DNA of 64,000 nucleotides from Bugula neritina (lineage: Eukaryota > Bryozoa > Gymnolaemata > Cheilostomatida > Bugulidae), in assembly GCA_964035545.1 (NCBI GenBank), contig OZ037766.1, positions 16,252,222-16,316,221 of the forward strand, in the 5' to 3' direction. How positions within the stretch are numbered: position 1 is the first letter of the stretch; every line of letters starts with the position of its first letter. Shown one piece after another: positions 22,601 through 33,775 of the stretch. The translations under genes and the position numbers were made by a program. Below the pieces are notes generated by a model. The model did no database searches and was not told the DNA's origin. It was given only the letters and a program-made list of their open reading frames with translations.

Positions 22601-25161
22601 GTTTTAGTGCTTACAAGAAGAAAAAAAATCTTTGCAAAGCTTATAAAAACATTTTAATAAATTTGTTTTTGAAATAAATGTTATAAAACCTTAACACTCT
22701 TAACTCAAACCACCAGACATTCCAGAAACTTGGTTTAACGTTACAACATGATAAAATTAGGTCATATATCTTAAACTCTATGCAACATTGCAACTGCAAG
22801 TATGATAGAAAACAAACTTTAAGTCAAACAGTATACAGACTGGTGCATTGTTCTGAAAATTACAAAAAACAGAGCTTGACTATTGGGAACTTTTGTCATT
22901 TTGATGTTGCCTTAACTCTAACACTATTGCTACAGTAACTGCAGTTTGTAACACAGCAGAACTTATCTTGAAAAATTCACGAAATTACGAAACAATCAGA
23001 TACTGTTTTTAGGAATGAAATATGCTTATTTTTGTCCTAGAACATCACCTCATCACATAAGGCAGATAAGCAAGCCAAAATCTCCAGAGTATTTGACAAT
23101 ACATTACATCTAAAACGCTTATATAATTCCATATCTTGAAGAAAATATTTCAAAGCACATCACACCAGAAAGTATTAGCTTAGCTTTTATTCACAACTTT
23201 ATCGATCAAGTATGGGGGCTCACAAAATAACCCAATAGAACGAATTGAATGTTTAGAAAAAGGCAACTAGCGCTCAAGTCACGCCACTTGAAATATTTAT
23301 ATTCTGCTGGCAGTGTGTTCCCTTAAAGCACGCTACACCATGACTTGGCAGTGCGTCACACCGGTTGATAGTGCCACGCACACTTCTATTAGACCTAATA
23401 TATTCCAGCATACCTCGCCTATATCTGGCCTTAGGAAAGCAACTACAGGGACATTTACATGTAACATGCCTGAATAAAATATTGCTAAAAATACACAGTG
23501 CATTTGATTAATGACAAAAAAAACAGTGACATTCAACTGTTGAAACAAATTTATTATTTAAACCGAATTTCGCAGCTTCAAATTATGTAAATCATTTAGT
23601 TTTGTAATAATGACTGAACAATTTTATGAAGGAACTTAATATTTTTATAGAAAGTTTAAATTTGTTGTTTGAAGCAGTTTTCAGTTTTCGAGTAGATGCT
23701 GTCTGTAACTCAACTCACAGAATTGCAAATCTTGACTAATATGTCAAGGACAACCAGATTGTATTTTAAATTATGCCATGCCTTGACATAATTGCAGCCT
23801 AATTTTTACCATGATTAATTAATAGTTTGTCCCCGGCTGCATATTATATCTTATTTGCTTTTATAAGCAGTATTGCAGCAATGTTGCTCATAATTGTGAG
23901 TTATCTTTCCTTTGGATTGAGAGAGATTGAAAAAACAACTTCTACATAGCTGTACTACTCAACTACAGTTTGTATAGCAGTAGTTTATCAATGTAATTAT
24001 ATTTATAAATTATATAGCTGTATGTGTATTAGAAATATATAAAAAATGATTCTGCAACTTTTAGAGCATTCATGAAATCTCACATTGCATATCCAACCAA
24101 TTAGATGAAAACAGGGAGGAGTTACCAGCTAAATATTATATAATATAATATTTAAACAGATAGCTAATTCCCTGGTAAAATTCATATTTCAACTATTTAA
24201 ACTCTTTACCTCTAGAAATATTAATAAATTATCCATAAATACAGCTTAACAAACCTGTAGATCTCGAGGCCAAGTTGAATTTGCTTTTCTCTTCACTCCA
24301 AAGATCTTCCACATCAGCGGCTGTCAATAAAGCGGTTTCCCGTTCATTTTCATCAACTTCCCCTTTCAATTTACGTGCCGCCAATTCCCTGGTATCACAC
24401 ATGAGAATAATTTATTGTAAAGTGTACAACCGAGAGAGAAGTTATAGAGTATAGGTTGAATAAAAACAAAATCTTGTTCTTTAAAAAGATAACGCTATAT
24501 AGTATTGAATAGTGTAAAATATAACTGCTAACTAATGACAATTTGGACATTTGTTTTGCTAGCTACCGAAGTAACTGCTTTTAAATTTAGAAATCTAAAA
24601 TTCCGAAATAATAAATATCAATATTTGATATAAGAATGATTCAACTATTAATAAATGGCTAGCTAGAGAACATGGAAGTTATGAGCCAACATGAATAAAT
24701 CGAAACATGAATGGGAGTTGTCTACTCAAGCACACTTTCAGCAATAGTTACATATCTATGTTGACTGACAACCACTCAGCAATTCTACTAGTATTTAAAT
24801 AATGCATCAATTGAATCCAACTGAATATTTATCTGCCCTCAATAATGTGTGACTCCATTTTGAAAAAATTTTCAAGAATAAATCAGTTTCAAGAAAACAA
24901 AACATATACCATAACATATATTTTGTTCTTTAGCACAACAATTTCTTACAGATCATTTTTGTGTCTGAGTTCATGGCTAGATAAATGACTACGTTCCAAT
25001 TCTAAAGAAGATAATAGCTGACTGTACTGCTTTTCTATGTCATTTAGCTCTGCCGTAATGACTGGCCGTCTTTCTATGATCAGACCACTGTACAAATGAT
25101 AGGGTTGACTCCTTACAGCTTCTGTCTCTGCTACAACAATAGTACGCTTTAATACGGGCAT
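16609..25161 (-). CDS. MRPL46: Mitochondrial large-subunit ribosomal protein L46 (mL46), 5 exons
   Basis: Minus-strand exons: 24950-25161, 24255-24388, 21714-21862, 18585-18719, 16609-16773. Phases join cleanly to 795 nt, 264 residues; the human protein is about 279. Exon 1 carries the ELERSHLSSHELRHKND segment typical of the family N-terminal region. Exon 2 has AADVEDLWSEEKSKFNL. Exon 3 has STHRRKLDRSVYLLV and HWVFPQGLWREGESLRQ, a degenerate Nudix-box region. Exon 4 has FIGNAPVSHYRVQYPSK. Exon 5 has VFLHKAMLQSGD and the C-terminal FMWVTSTEVKEMVPSRYW. The protein has a Nudix-like fold used structurally in the mitochondrial ribosome, and catalytic Nudix residues are not conserved. The ATG at 25161 follows TGTTCAG, which could be an acceptor, so a short upstream exon with more of the mitochondrial targeting sequence cannot be excluded. 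Confidence 0.93.
17439..17475. repeat. Perfect 16-bp hairpin with 5-nt loop in MRPL46 intron 4
   Basis: TATGCACTGACACAAT at 17439-17454 is exactly complementary to 17460-17475, leaving loop ATCAA. The stem is too short for a normal microRNA precursor. It may be a transposon footprint, a recombination-prone palindrome or an intronic RNA structure. Confidence 0.9.
21269..21460. repeat. 15-bp minisatellite (ACTATGTAGTACTGTT-like) in MRPL46 intron 3
   Basis: About a dozen imperfect tandem copies of a ~15-base unit built around CTATGTAGTACTGTTA. Units differ by single substitutions (for example GTTGTTATGTAG), so the array is not fully homogenised. It lies about 250 bases downstream of MRPL46 exon 3, within an intron. 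There are no unique spacers, so it is not a CRISPR. Confidence 0.85.
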
Positions 25162-26655
25162 CTGAACACAATCACATAGCCTTCAACCTCACTTCTTTAC
25201 TTTCATATTATCTTAGTTTTGGTGACGATTCACTGATCTAAGAGGTGCATGTCCATAAACAAAGTATGATAATTTACAAATATTAATAATATTTAGTAGA
25301 ATATTATGGTAGGCAATTTATTATGTAGTATCAACATTAATGCATATATTTTACTTTTTGATAGCTTTACTAAAACAAAATTCATTTAAAGATCTGAACT
25401 GACTAAAATGTTTGGAAAACAATTAAAACTTAAATTATAGTAGTTTTAGTTTATAGTTACATTACAGTGGTTTGTTGACCCAATAACTACCAAAAGATAT
25501 TCTAAAGTTTGAAATAAGTCAACTGCTTTTTAATGATTGTTTGGACTATTACGGCTGTTTCATAAGCATTACTAGACTGTTTTCATTTTCTTAGGTAATT
25601 TTAGATTAACAAATAAACAATATAAACATACTCAAACTAAATTCAACTCTCTAAGTTTGCTGAGAACCAACCTGTACATCTCCTATATAAATAATTTACC
25701 TAAGTCAATAAAATAACAATTCGCTCTCTGTCTTGCATATTTATTGCTTATTTTGGAAAGTTCTAATTTCTTACAGCTACTTAACTAGTAGAGCCGTAAA
25801 ATACATCCTTTGAGTCAAGGTAAAACTTGACAAGAGCACCAAATTTGAAAAGACTAACAACTGATCATCCTAGGTGGTGCAACACGTTTCTCAAGCAGAT
25901 GCAGCTTAGTGAAACAGAGATAGTAGTTGCAGCAACTGGAAAGCAAACTCAGTAAAACTAAAAAAGAGTTAGGGACCAATATGGCTAAGACCAACTAGAT
26001 ATGTGACCTGCATAGTGCCCAATAGAGATTGTGACTTTAGTATATGCTTGCATAGTTGCAAGAAATACAACTCACGAAAAAGGATGTTAATGTTAGAATT
26101 ACTATAGTCAGGCATGGTCAATGGCAACTGAAGCCTGCTACTACTAACTTTTTACATTTATAGTCAAAATTACTCAATTAATTTATTACTATAATTACAA
26201 TATTAATTCTATTTGATTTTGTAAATGATTTTTTGTCAATAATGAATTACAAAAAAAAATAAAATAAACGGCGAGTTCCAACATCAAATACAAATGTTAA
26301 TAGAACATAGTGTGATAGCTAGCCATAGTGATAGTTATTGATATAGTATTGCAAAGAGCCAAAGACAATATAAATATCAATAATTATACATAATATGATA
26401 ATATGTATATAGTATCGCCTGTTCATGTTTATACGGGTGTGCTAAATGTGAATCAGTAAAACTAGAAGTAAATGATTAGGAAACTTAAAATCTACTTTTA
26501 GAATTAGCGACTCAATAGTTAGATATTAATAAAATGAATACTAAAGCAATGGGACACTAACAGGAATATATCAAACTTAATCTCGTTGTTATAGCAATGA
26601 CTTAATATCATAATCAATATGAATATCAATATAATATATAATAATAATGCTCATC
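25162..26655. other. AT-rich intergenic DNA upstream of MRPL46
   Basis: No gene was recognised. The part next to 25161 should contain the MRPL46 promoter, but no core motif stands out. Around 26600-26640 there is ATCAATATGAATATCAATAT low-complexity sequence, which recurs at both flanks of the LINE insertion. Confidence 0.5.
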
Positions 26656-26663
26656 TATTTCTA

Positions 26664-26961
26664 GATTTTAGGTAAAAATGGCACAGTAAAAATGGCACAG
26701 GTAATAATGGCACAACTGGCAAAGTAGGAAAAAATGGCACACTGATGTTAAATTTTCCAAAGCCCCTAACTCAAACTCTTAAACCATAAATCCCCAAACC
26801 CCCATTTCTAAACCTAAACCTCCCATCTCAAACACCCAATCCCTTAACTAAACCCTAATATTGAAAATATGCCATTTTTACCTACTTTGCCGGTTGTGCC
26901 ATTATTACCTGCGCCATTTCTACCGGTGCCATTTTTACCAGCGCCAATTTTATCAGACACC
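26664..26961. mobile_element. Small repeat element, copy A (GGTAAAAATGGCA ends, C-rich core)
   Basis: Both ends consist of tandem variants of GGTAAAAATGGCA in opposite orientation. They enclose a C/A-rich core with CCCTAA/AAACCC-like motifs. A second copy in reverse orientation lies at 31943-32232 and shares the GGCATATTTTCAATATTA segment and the core. CTATTTCTA occurs immediately on both sides (26655-26663 and 26962-26970) and may be a 9-bp target duplication. No protein is encoded. The superfamily is not clear. Confidence 0.7.
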
Positions 26962-27089
26962 CTATTTCTAAGCACCATTCTATGAACTATAAGTATAATC
27001 GTGTCAAAAGTTATAATGGCAATGATTATCATCATAATTATGACAGTCACTATCCCGGATTACCATGGCTTGAGTTATTGTAGTCATCC

Positions 27090-27616
27090 CAGATAAATGC
27101 TTTCCAGTTAAAACTATATTTCCCACATAGATGCTTCCCACTTGGATGCTTCCCAGTTAGACGCTATTTATTTAGATTGGTACAATATATATTTCATGTG
27201 CAATTTATTTGAATATTATTTAAATATATGTATATTTAAATAAAGCACATATTGAGCACATAAACAAATTTCTTTAATCTGCATTAACATATTAATTTTA
27301 CATATTTGTTGTTTTTTGTTTGAACAGATATTTTGTTGATGAGTATTCATTAATTAAAGATAATGTTTATTACCAATATATTACTGTTTTTTTTTGTCCC
27401 ACACAAATCTATAAAAATTAGAATATTATTTCAGATAATTCATGTTAGCTATTGTAGCCATTAGCATTTTAGCTATTTAGCAATCAATGCAGCAGTTATG
27501 CTATATAACTGCTATATAATATTAATTATATGCCACCAAAATAAAAAATAGCGTCTAAGCAGGAAGCGTCCAAGTGGGAAATTCAGCCCAGCGTCTAACT
27601 GGGAAGCGTCTATCTG
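27090..27616. mobile_element. Foldback-type element with repeated GCTTCCCAGTTAGACGC arms
   Basis: The left arm (about 27090-27179) has several variants of GCTTCCCAGTTAGACGCT; the right arm (about 27545-27616) has the same motifs in reverse complement. The ends are CAGATA and TATCTG. The roughly 365-bp middle is AT-rich and non-coding. Long inverted arms made of internally repeated units are typical of foldback-like non-autonomous DNA elements. I saw no clear target-site duplication. Confidence 0.65.
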
Positions 27617-27695
27617 AAATGAAACCTTATTGCAATCGTAATTGTGAATCTTAGTCAATAAAAATATCAAATTCATACTCAATCAATATGAATAT

Positions 27696-30022
27696 GAATA
27701 TATATGAATAGTGATCACGCCATGATAAAAGCAAATATCCGATGGAACAAAGCAAAAGACCACCATATAGTAACCTCCAAAACTGTCAAAGATTACCACA
27801 GAGTAGATATCAACAAATTCCGGGAAGATATGCAAAGAACTAAACATGACCTAGATGAATTGGATGATGTACAGGAAATGTGGGATCATTTTTCATCTAG
27901 TCTACAACAGGCCATATGTGACCATGTCCCAACGAAAGTACTGTCGTCTAAGCTTAAAAATGAACCTGTTTGGTTTAACAAAGAGTGTAGATGGATATCA
28001 CGTAAAGAGAGGAAAAGCTATAATCACTACAAAACAAACGGGGACTTATTCAGTTATGCGAAATACAAGGAAATCCGGAAAACAGCTAAGAAAGTCTTTA
28101 GGATGGTAAAAAGTGAATATGGTCACAATAAAATCATCCAACCACTCCTAGAAGGCAACAGTAAGCCCTTTTACCGGCACCTCAAAGGAAACTCAAATAA
28201 CAAAAATCGCATAAAACTCAAAATGACTGATGGTACCCTTAATGCAGATCCAGCAAACTGTGCGGAAACCTTCAACAAATTCTTCCACTCCCAGTTCAAC
28301 AGTGGGCACCAACTGACATCACTTGGTCCCAACTCAGCAAACATAGATAATCCACCAGATATCGACAGCAATGGTATTGCCAAGTTAATACAGAACCTCA
28401 AGCCTGGAAAAGCTCCAGGTCCAGATGGCCTGAGGAAGGCAGATCTGATGGTTGATCTCCCACTAATATCCGCTTGTCTTGCGATCATATACAAAACCTC
28501 TATGAATCAACAGAAGCTCCCCACCCAGTGGAAAGAGGCGTATGTGACCCCTATCCATAAAAGCGGTGCAGAGGATTGTGCTCAAAACTATAGACCCATC
28601 TCACTCACTAGCATCCCATGTAAAATGGCAGAACATCTCATCCTACGTAAAATACTTGCCAACGTTGACAATGTACTGAGCACAAGACAACACGGCTTCC
28701 GCCAGGGCTTGTCCTGCGAGACCCAATTATGCGCCACTCTCCATCAGATACTGAACTATGTCGATAAACATAAGGCTGTTCACGCAGCAGTCCTAGATTT
28801 TACAAAAGCATTTGACCGGGTCCCCCATGCCCTTCTAATGGAGAAACTACGAACAATTGCACCAATGGAAGACTATCTGCTCGGATGGGTACACAACTTC
28901 CTCCTAAACCGATCTCAGAGGGTCGTACTCGATGGCAAAAAGTCGGAACCACTGCCAGTGACGTCTGGGGTACCTCAGGGCTCTGTGCTCGGCCCCATAC
29001 TGTTTCTCGTGTTCATAAATGATCTCCCTGACTGTGTTGATTGTGAAGTTGGTCTCTACGCAGATGACACCCTCCTCTACCAGCCTGTCTCAGATGACCA
29101 AGACAGACTAAGGTTTCAAAGGAACATAGATGCAGCAGGAAGTTGGGCTTCAAAGTGGGGTATGGAGTTCAATGTTAAAAAGAGCAAAATTATGGCATTC
29201 AAAGAGCAAGATATACCAGCACACTACACGTTAAATGGCACAGTTCTAGAACAGGTGGACAAATCAACATACCTCGGAGTGACTCTACAGGCCAACCTGA
29301 AGTTTGATAATCATATCCAGAGCAAAATATTGCTAGCAAACAAACAACTGGGGATGATCAAAAGGGCTTTGCACTGGGCACCCGAAAAAGTGAGACTCAT
29401 GGCTTACAAATCCCTATGCCTTCCTCACCTAGACTATGCTTCTGCTGTTTGGGACCCCTATACTACAAAAGAAATAAATTCCATCGAAGAGGTACAAACA
29501 CGGGCAGTAAGAGCCATAGCTAACATCAAGGGTAGAAGAGGAGTGCGAGAAGCAAAAGAAAGACTGGAGCTGGCCGCCCTCGATGAATAAAGGAGAACTC
29601 AACGGCTAAGACTCCTTATGAGGATACTCCAAAAGGAAGAATATCACCCAGCACTCTCTACAGCGTATGACGAACTAATAACTACCCCGGAAAGTTTTAT
29701 CCAAACTAGGGCCCAAACACTAGGACAGCCAAGATCAGTCAGCACCAATAATAACTGCTATTATAACAGCTTCTTGCCACGGACAATCCGTGACCTTAAA
29801 GGGAACAATCCTTGCAAGACTAATTTACACACAGAATAATCTAAACATTGACAGGTTAACTTACCTGTACTAATAAACAATATTGCAACACACACTGCAA
29901 CCAATTTATGGACTATTGTATGCATTTTACTTTCTGACCAACCGTAAACATATGAGGCATGCCGCTTCTGCTACCTAGTGGTCTAGCATGATCGTAATCT
30001 GGAGGTAACTGGAGGTAACTAT
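27696..30022 (+). mobile_element. 5'-truncated LINE retrotransposon insertion (CR1/Jockey-like)
   Basis: The insertion contains a reverse transcriptase frame and a 3' tail with a duplicated GGAGGTAACT (30001-30020), as in LINEs with short 3' repeats. ATCAATATGAATAT occurs at 27682-27695 and 30023-30036, consistent with a 14-bp target duplication. That motif is also common local low-complexity sequence, so the boundaries are tentative. The 5' end is lost inside the endonuclease domain. Confidence 0.75.
27704..29839 (+). pseudogene. LINE reverse transcriptase, truncated and with one in-frame stop
   Basis: The frame opens with NSDHAMIKANI, matching the SDH motif at the very end of an APE-type endonuclease, so nearly the whole endonuclease is missing. 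Then come a linker and a full RT: KPGKAPGPDG (~236), YRPISL, LDFTKAFDRVPH (~363, first catalytic Asp), SGVPQGSVLGP, and YADDTLLY (~452, catalytic Asp pair). The thumb/C-terminal region includes HLDYASAVWDPY. A TAA at 29588-29590 interrupts the frame. The same frame stays open beyond it to 29839 (LRLLMRIL onward), with the C-terminal features expected for such LINEs. Apart from that stop and the truncation the coding sequence is clean, suggesting a young dead copy. Motifs point to the CR1/Jockey group; the exact clade needs a tree. Confidence 0.9.
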
Positions 30023-30036
30023 ATCAATATGAATAT

Positions 30037-31609
30037 CAATATGAAGATCGTCAAACTAAATTTCAATTTTAAACTCTATCACAATGAGTAAGGCAACCAC
30101 AATAGCAATTTCCATGTGAAACTGAATGCAGATTCAAAATTAGAAAAAGAATCACTATCAGAATCAGAATGTCAAACTTGATATGAATGTCAATGTGAGT
30201 GAAACTGAAAGTGAATGTCAATGTGAATGTGTAAAGCTTGCGAGCACTTACTGCTTACCGCGTTTACTTTTTAACATTAACCTATTATACTACCCAATAC
30301 AATTAATATAAAAAAAAATTACCTGCTGTGTTAATAGAATGTAATTTGTTGCACGTTAACACTTTGAAAGTAACTTTGCATCTACTAAATGTATTGCTAA
30401 ACCCTAGCAAACTTTTTCTTATGGAGGCTGCCATTTTTGTGCCCAAACAGTATCGACTTTATTTCTTCAATTGCAACTTATCTTCTCTGTAAAACCGTTC
30501 AGCTAACACAAGAAAGGAAAAGGAGGATAACTCTGTCATACAAGCTGCAAACTAATTACTTTAACTGTAAATAATATATTATTCCTTATTAATTTTTAGT
30601 ATAATCTTGTACCATTATTTATCTTTGTAAAATCTATGGTGACTATAGGACTATATTTATATGGCATATCCAATCGTAGTTGTTAAATCTAAATCTGCTG
30701 CATATAGGCTTCATTTAAAAGCATACCAGCCTGTAAAAGTACTTGTAAGTTGATAATGCTGTTATAAAACAAAACTAATTACATACCTTATACCTATACG
30801 TACATATTATTATATACATAGCGTATTCTAGTTGCATAAAGTGTACTAATCATGTTTTTGTTATTATAACCATTATATATTTATGATGCTTTGGATGTAT
30901 GAGTAGATCTACATGTATGCATGTTTACGATTGCATGGTTGCATTCACTATAATGCATAAATTACTTAAATCAAACTAGTTCAACAAATTGCTGTATCTA
31001 TTTATCATAAACTGCACGACTGCACAGTCTGGTTATTTTTCCTATTAAAATACATCATTTGCGTAAAAATCAATAATTGTGTGCTCTGTTAGAAGCATAT
31101 CAAACCCCCTAGCTGGTTCATAATAAATAAACTAAAATCACATAAACAAACTTTCAAATTGAGCTTGCTTGCAACTATTCTAACTTTTCTTAAAATATAA
31201 GTTGGCTAACATGTATAGAAAACAGTTTTTATTGATTTAAATAATTGTAGTGCAGCAAGTGTGAAAACTAAAAAAATAATATCAAGAATGTTATGATGGA
31301 AGCTACAATGATGTGTATGGTACACAGTGCAGAGATCAATTGTGTAGATTTAATACACATTGCTGATTATTTCTGCACATAAGATATTCAGTAAGTAAGC
31401 AAAATATATGATCAGTCATTCGGTGCAGAAAAGTTTTATAAATTTTGCAAACCATTATGCACATTTCAAGTAATTTCAAGTGATAGTAAAACTTGACAAT
31501 GGTAACAGACACCTTGACAATGGTAACAGCCACCTAAACAGTAACTACAACAAACCTTATAGTAAGCCAATGTTATTTTAAAAGTATACATTCCATAATA
31601 CATTTAAGT

Positions 31610-31610
<1 letters not shown>
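30037..31610. other. AT-rich non-coding DNA
   Basis: The first 200 bases have degenerate TATGAATATCAATATGAA and GAATGTCAATGTGAA repeats. The rest shows no exon, RNA gene or transposon ends that I can recognise. Confidence 0.5.
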
Positions 31611-31691
<81 letters not shown>

Positions 31692-31915
31692 CACACACGC
31701 ACGCACGCACGCACACACACACGCACACACACACGCACACACACACGCACACACACGCACACACACGCACGCACACGCACACGCACGCACACACACGCAC
31801 ACACACGCACACACACACACACACGCACACACACGCACACGCACACACACACACACACACGCACACACACACACACACGCACACACACACACACACACGC
31901 ACGCACGCACGCGCG
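31611..31915. repeat. Long CA/CG alternating purine-pyrimidine microsatellite
   Basis: About 305 bp of almost unbroken (AC)n interspersed with (GCAC)n blocks, ending GCGCG. Strict purine-pyrimidine alternation with CG steps is the classical Z-DNA-forming pattern. Apparent reading frames here (Val-Cys or Ala-Cys repeats on the minus strand) are artefacts of the repeat. Confidence 0.97.
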
Positions 31916-31942
31916 ATTGTTAAATATTAGTAGCTGGGAAAC

Positions 31943-32232
31943 TATGGTGTCCGGTAAAAATGGTACTGGTAAAAATGACGCAAATAATAATGGCACAGGT
32001 AATAATGGCATGTGGCAAAGTAGATAAAGATGGCATATTTTCAATATTAAGGTTTGGAGAGGGGCTGGAAGTTTAGAATGGGGGTTTGAGTTTGGGATTA
32101 GGGTTTAAGGGTTTGAGGTTTAGGAAAATTTAACACCAGTGTGCTAATTTTACCCACTTTTCTATATATATATTATATGCCATTATAACCTGTGCCATTC
32201 CCCCCACCCCACCCCCTGTGCCATTTTTACCT
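31943..32232. mobile_element. Small repeat element, copy B (reverse orientation of copy A)
   Basis: It has the same architecture as 26664-26961 but inverted: GGTAAAAATGG units at the left, GCCATTTTTACC units at the right, and a G/T-rich core with GGGTTT/TTAGGG-like motifs. The core at 32080-32111 has four G-runs (GGGGG, GGG, GGG, GGG) that fit a G-quadruplex pattern. It lies 27 bases after the CA/CG repeat. No coding capacity. Confidence 0.7.
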
Positions 32233-33345
32233 CTGTACTAGAGCAGTTGTAATCACTGTTTACTGTACCTGAATAATGTGCTAATAAATGGAGCTGAAAT
32301 TTTAATAGTTGTTCATGCACCACCAGCTTGTAGAGCATGCTCAATAAAGAATTATATACTTCTAAAGCTGCCGCCTGCAAGTTGAATACACACATCATGC
32401 ACGCGATGCACAAGGCATATGCACAATACCATCAATGTGATATATGGCACTTATGATAACTTTAGCATATAAGAAATGCATTGGTATGTTTCAAAATGAT
32501 CTTTGATGAGGGTCTATGGAAGCTAATTAACCGAGAAATTGATAAAAGATTTTGTTGCTTTGCACTTTAAGACAAGATTCTATTGCAGATAACTTTTGAT
32601 TGATCAAGGGAAAATACACCACCCAACTGAGGATGTAGCAGTTTTATATGGCCAGATTGTGGTAATTGCAGAAAAGTAAATAACAATAGATGCACCCAGC
32701 TACACTAGAACTAACTGATATGTGATAAAGCAACTTTTTGGTTCACGATAGTAAATTTTTGACTAGTCACAATAATCAACATGTATGCATCTCGTCAAAA
32801 AGAATTCTGGAATGAAAGGTAATAAGTATTCTAATTATTTTTTAAAAGCGTCGAATATTCAAGCTATTATGCAGTACAAATTATATATTTAATTCAATTC
32901 CTTAATAGCTTATAATAGTTTCTATAGTTAGCTGATAGTTTAGGAAACAATCAAAACATCATTAACATTGTTTATATTCACTTAAGATTGTTTACATTTT
33001 GTTGTAATAAATATAGAGCAGTAAAAGCCAAGCGCATACTGCCAATAAATAATATTATATACAACTTAATGGAAGTTAACATTTAAATTGTGATATTGAG
33101 ATTATATGTAGTGCTAAACTGATACTTATTTAAAAAATTATATCTTTAAAATAATTATATAGTATGCTGCTTGTGAATGATGCCATTTGAATTAATTTGA
33201 AATGAACTTAGTTATGTAATATTTTACATTATTTCAAATACTGAGAGATAAATGCTTTCAAGTGACCAATTTATGATTGCCAGCTGCAAGATTTGTATAC
33301 AGTAAGATTTGACTTGTTTACAGAAATGCTTCAATTAGCTGAGCA
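32233..33345. other. AT-rich non-coding DNA
   Basis: No gene or repeat structure recognised. A minus-strand 76-codon frame at 32183-32413 partly overlaps repeat copy B and has no recognisable features. The 3' end forms the upstream region of the small gene candidate at 33551. Confidence 0.45.
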
Positions 33346-33352
33346 TATATAA
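33346..33352 (+). promoter_or_regulatory. Candidate TATA box for the orphan gene
   Basis: TATATAA is followed 24 bases later by TATCAGAC, an initiator-like sequence whose A at 33370 could be +1. That would give a 180-base leader before the ATG at 33551. TATA-like strings are frequent in AT-rich DNA. The setting is suggestive because the bases from 33353 onward are notably less AT-rich. Confidence 0.4.
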
Positions 33353-33550
33353 CAGGCCTGCTGCCTATCAGACTGAAACCAGTGAATATTTAAGCTGCCT
33401 GTCTTGTTGCTCTCTTACTGCTAGCAGAAGAAGCTTTTAAGAATCTCGCTTTCCATCTACAAAATACTCATTCAAAATATATACTCTATTAGAGCTGCAT
33501 TTGGCTCATCTGTTATAACTATTGGATTATTTTCAATTGTCTCAACTAAG

Positions 33551-33775
33551 ATGTCTACAACAAGATTTAAGGAAGTGAAGACATCAAAGGTTACAAAGGT
33601 GGGCCCTGGAAACACACAATGTGTTCAGACATCTGTTAGAGTGTGGTCGCACAGCCAAACCAAGAAACCAGCAGTGCAAGAAGAAAAGGTTCTGCCACAA
33701 GTTGATAAACCTGCAAGCTTCCCTAAACAGGTTCCAGATCTGGCAGGCTGGGAGCAGCTAGGAAAACCAGTTTAA
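33551..33775 (+). CDS. Small intronless orphan gene candidate (74 aa, basic, unknown)
   Basis: One uninterrupted frame from ATG (context AAGATGT) to TAA encodes a 74-residue Lys-, Val- and Pro-rich protein. It begins MSTTRFKEVKTSKVTK and ends DLAGWEQLGKPV. There is no signal peptide, membrane segment or recognised domain, and the composition suggests a largely disordered basic protein. Codon use looks more gene-like than the surrounding AT-rich DNA, and a TATA/initiator pair lies upstream. I do not recognise a family. It could be a lineage-restricted gene, the last exon of a longer gene (TCAACTAAG just before the ATG resembles an acceptor), or chance. Confidence 0.45.
   Translation: MSTTRFKEVKTSKVTKVGPGNTQCVQTSVRVWSHSQTKKPAVQEEKVLPQVDKPASFPKQVPDLAGWEQLGKPV

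Noticed and set aside
28171-28494. 107-codon minus-strand frame
   Set aside because: Antisense of the LINE reverse transcriptase.
31573-32044. Three minus-strand frames of 109-146 codons rich in Cys, Val and Ala
   Set aside because: They are translations of the CA/CG microsatellite; the periodic composition follows the repeat and there is no non-repeat domain.
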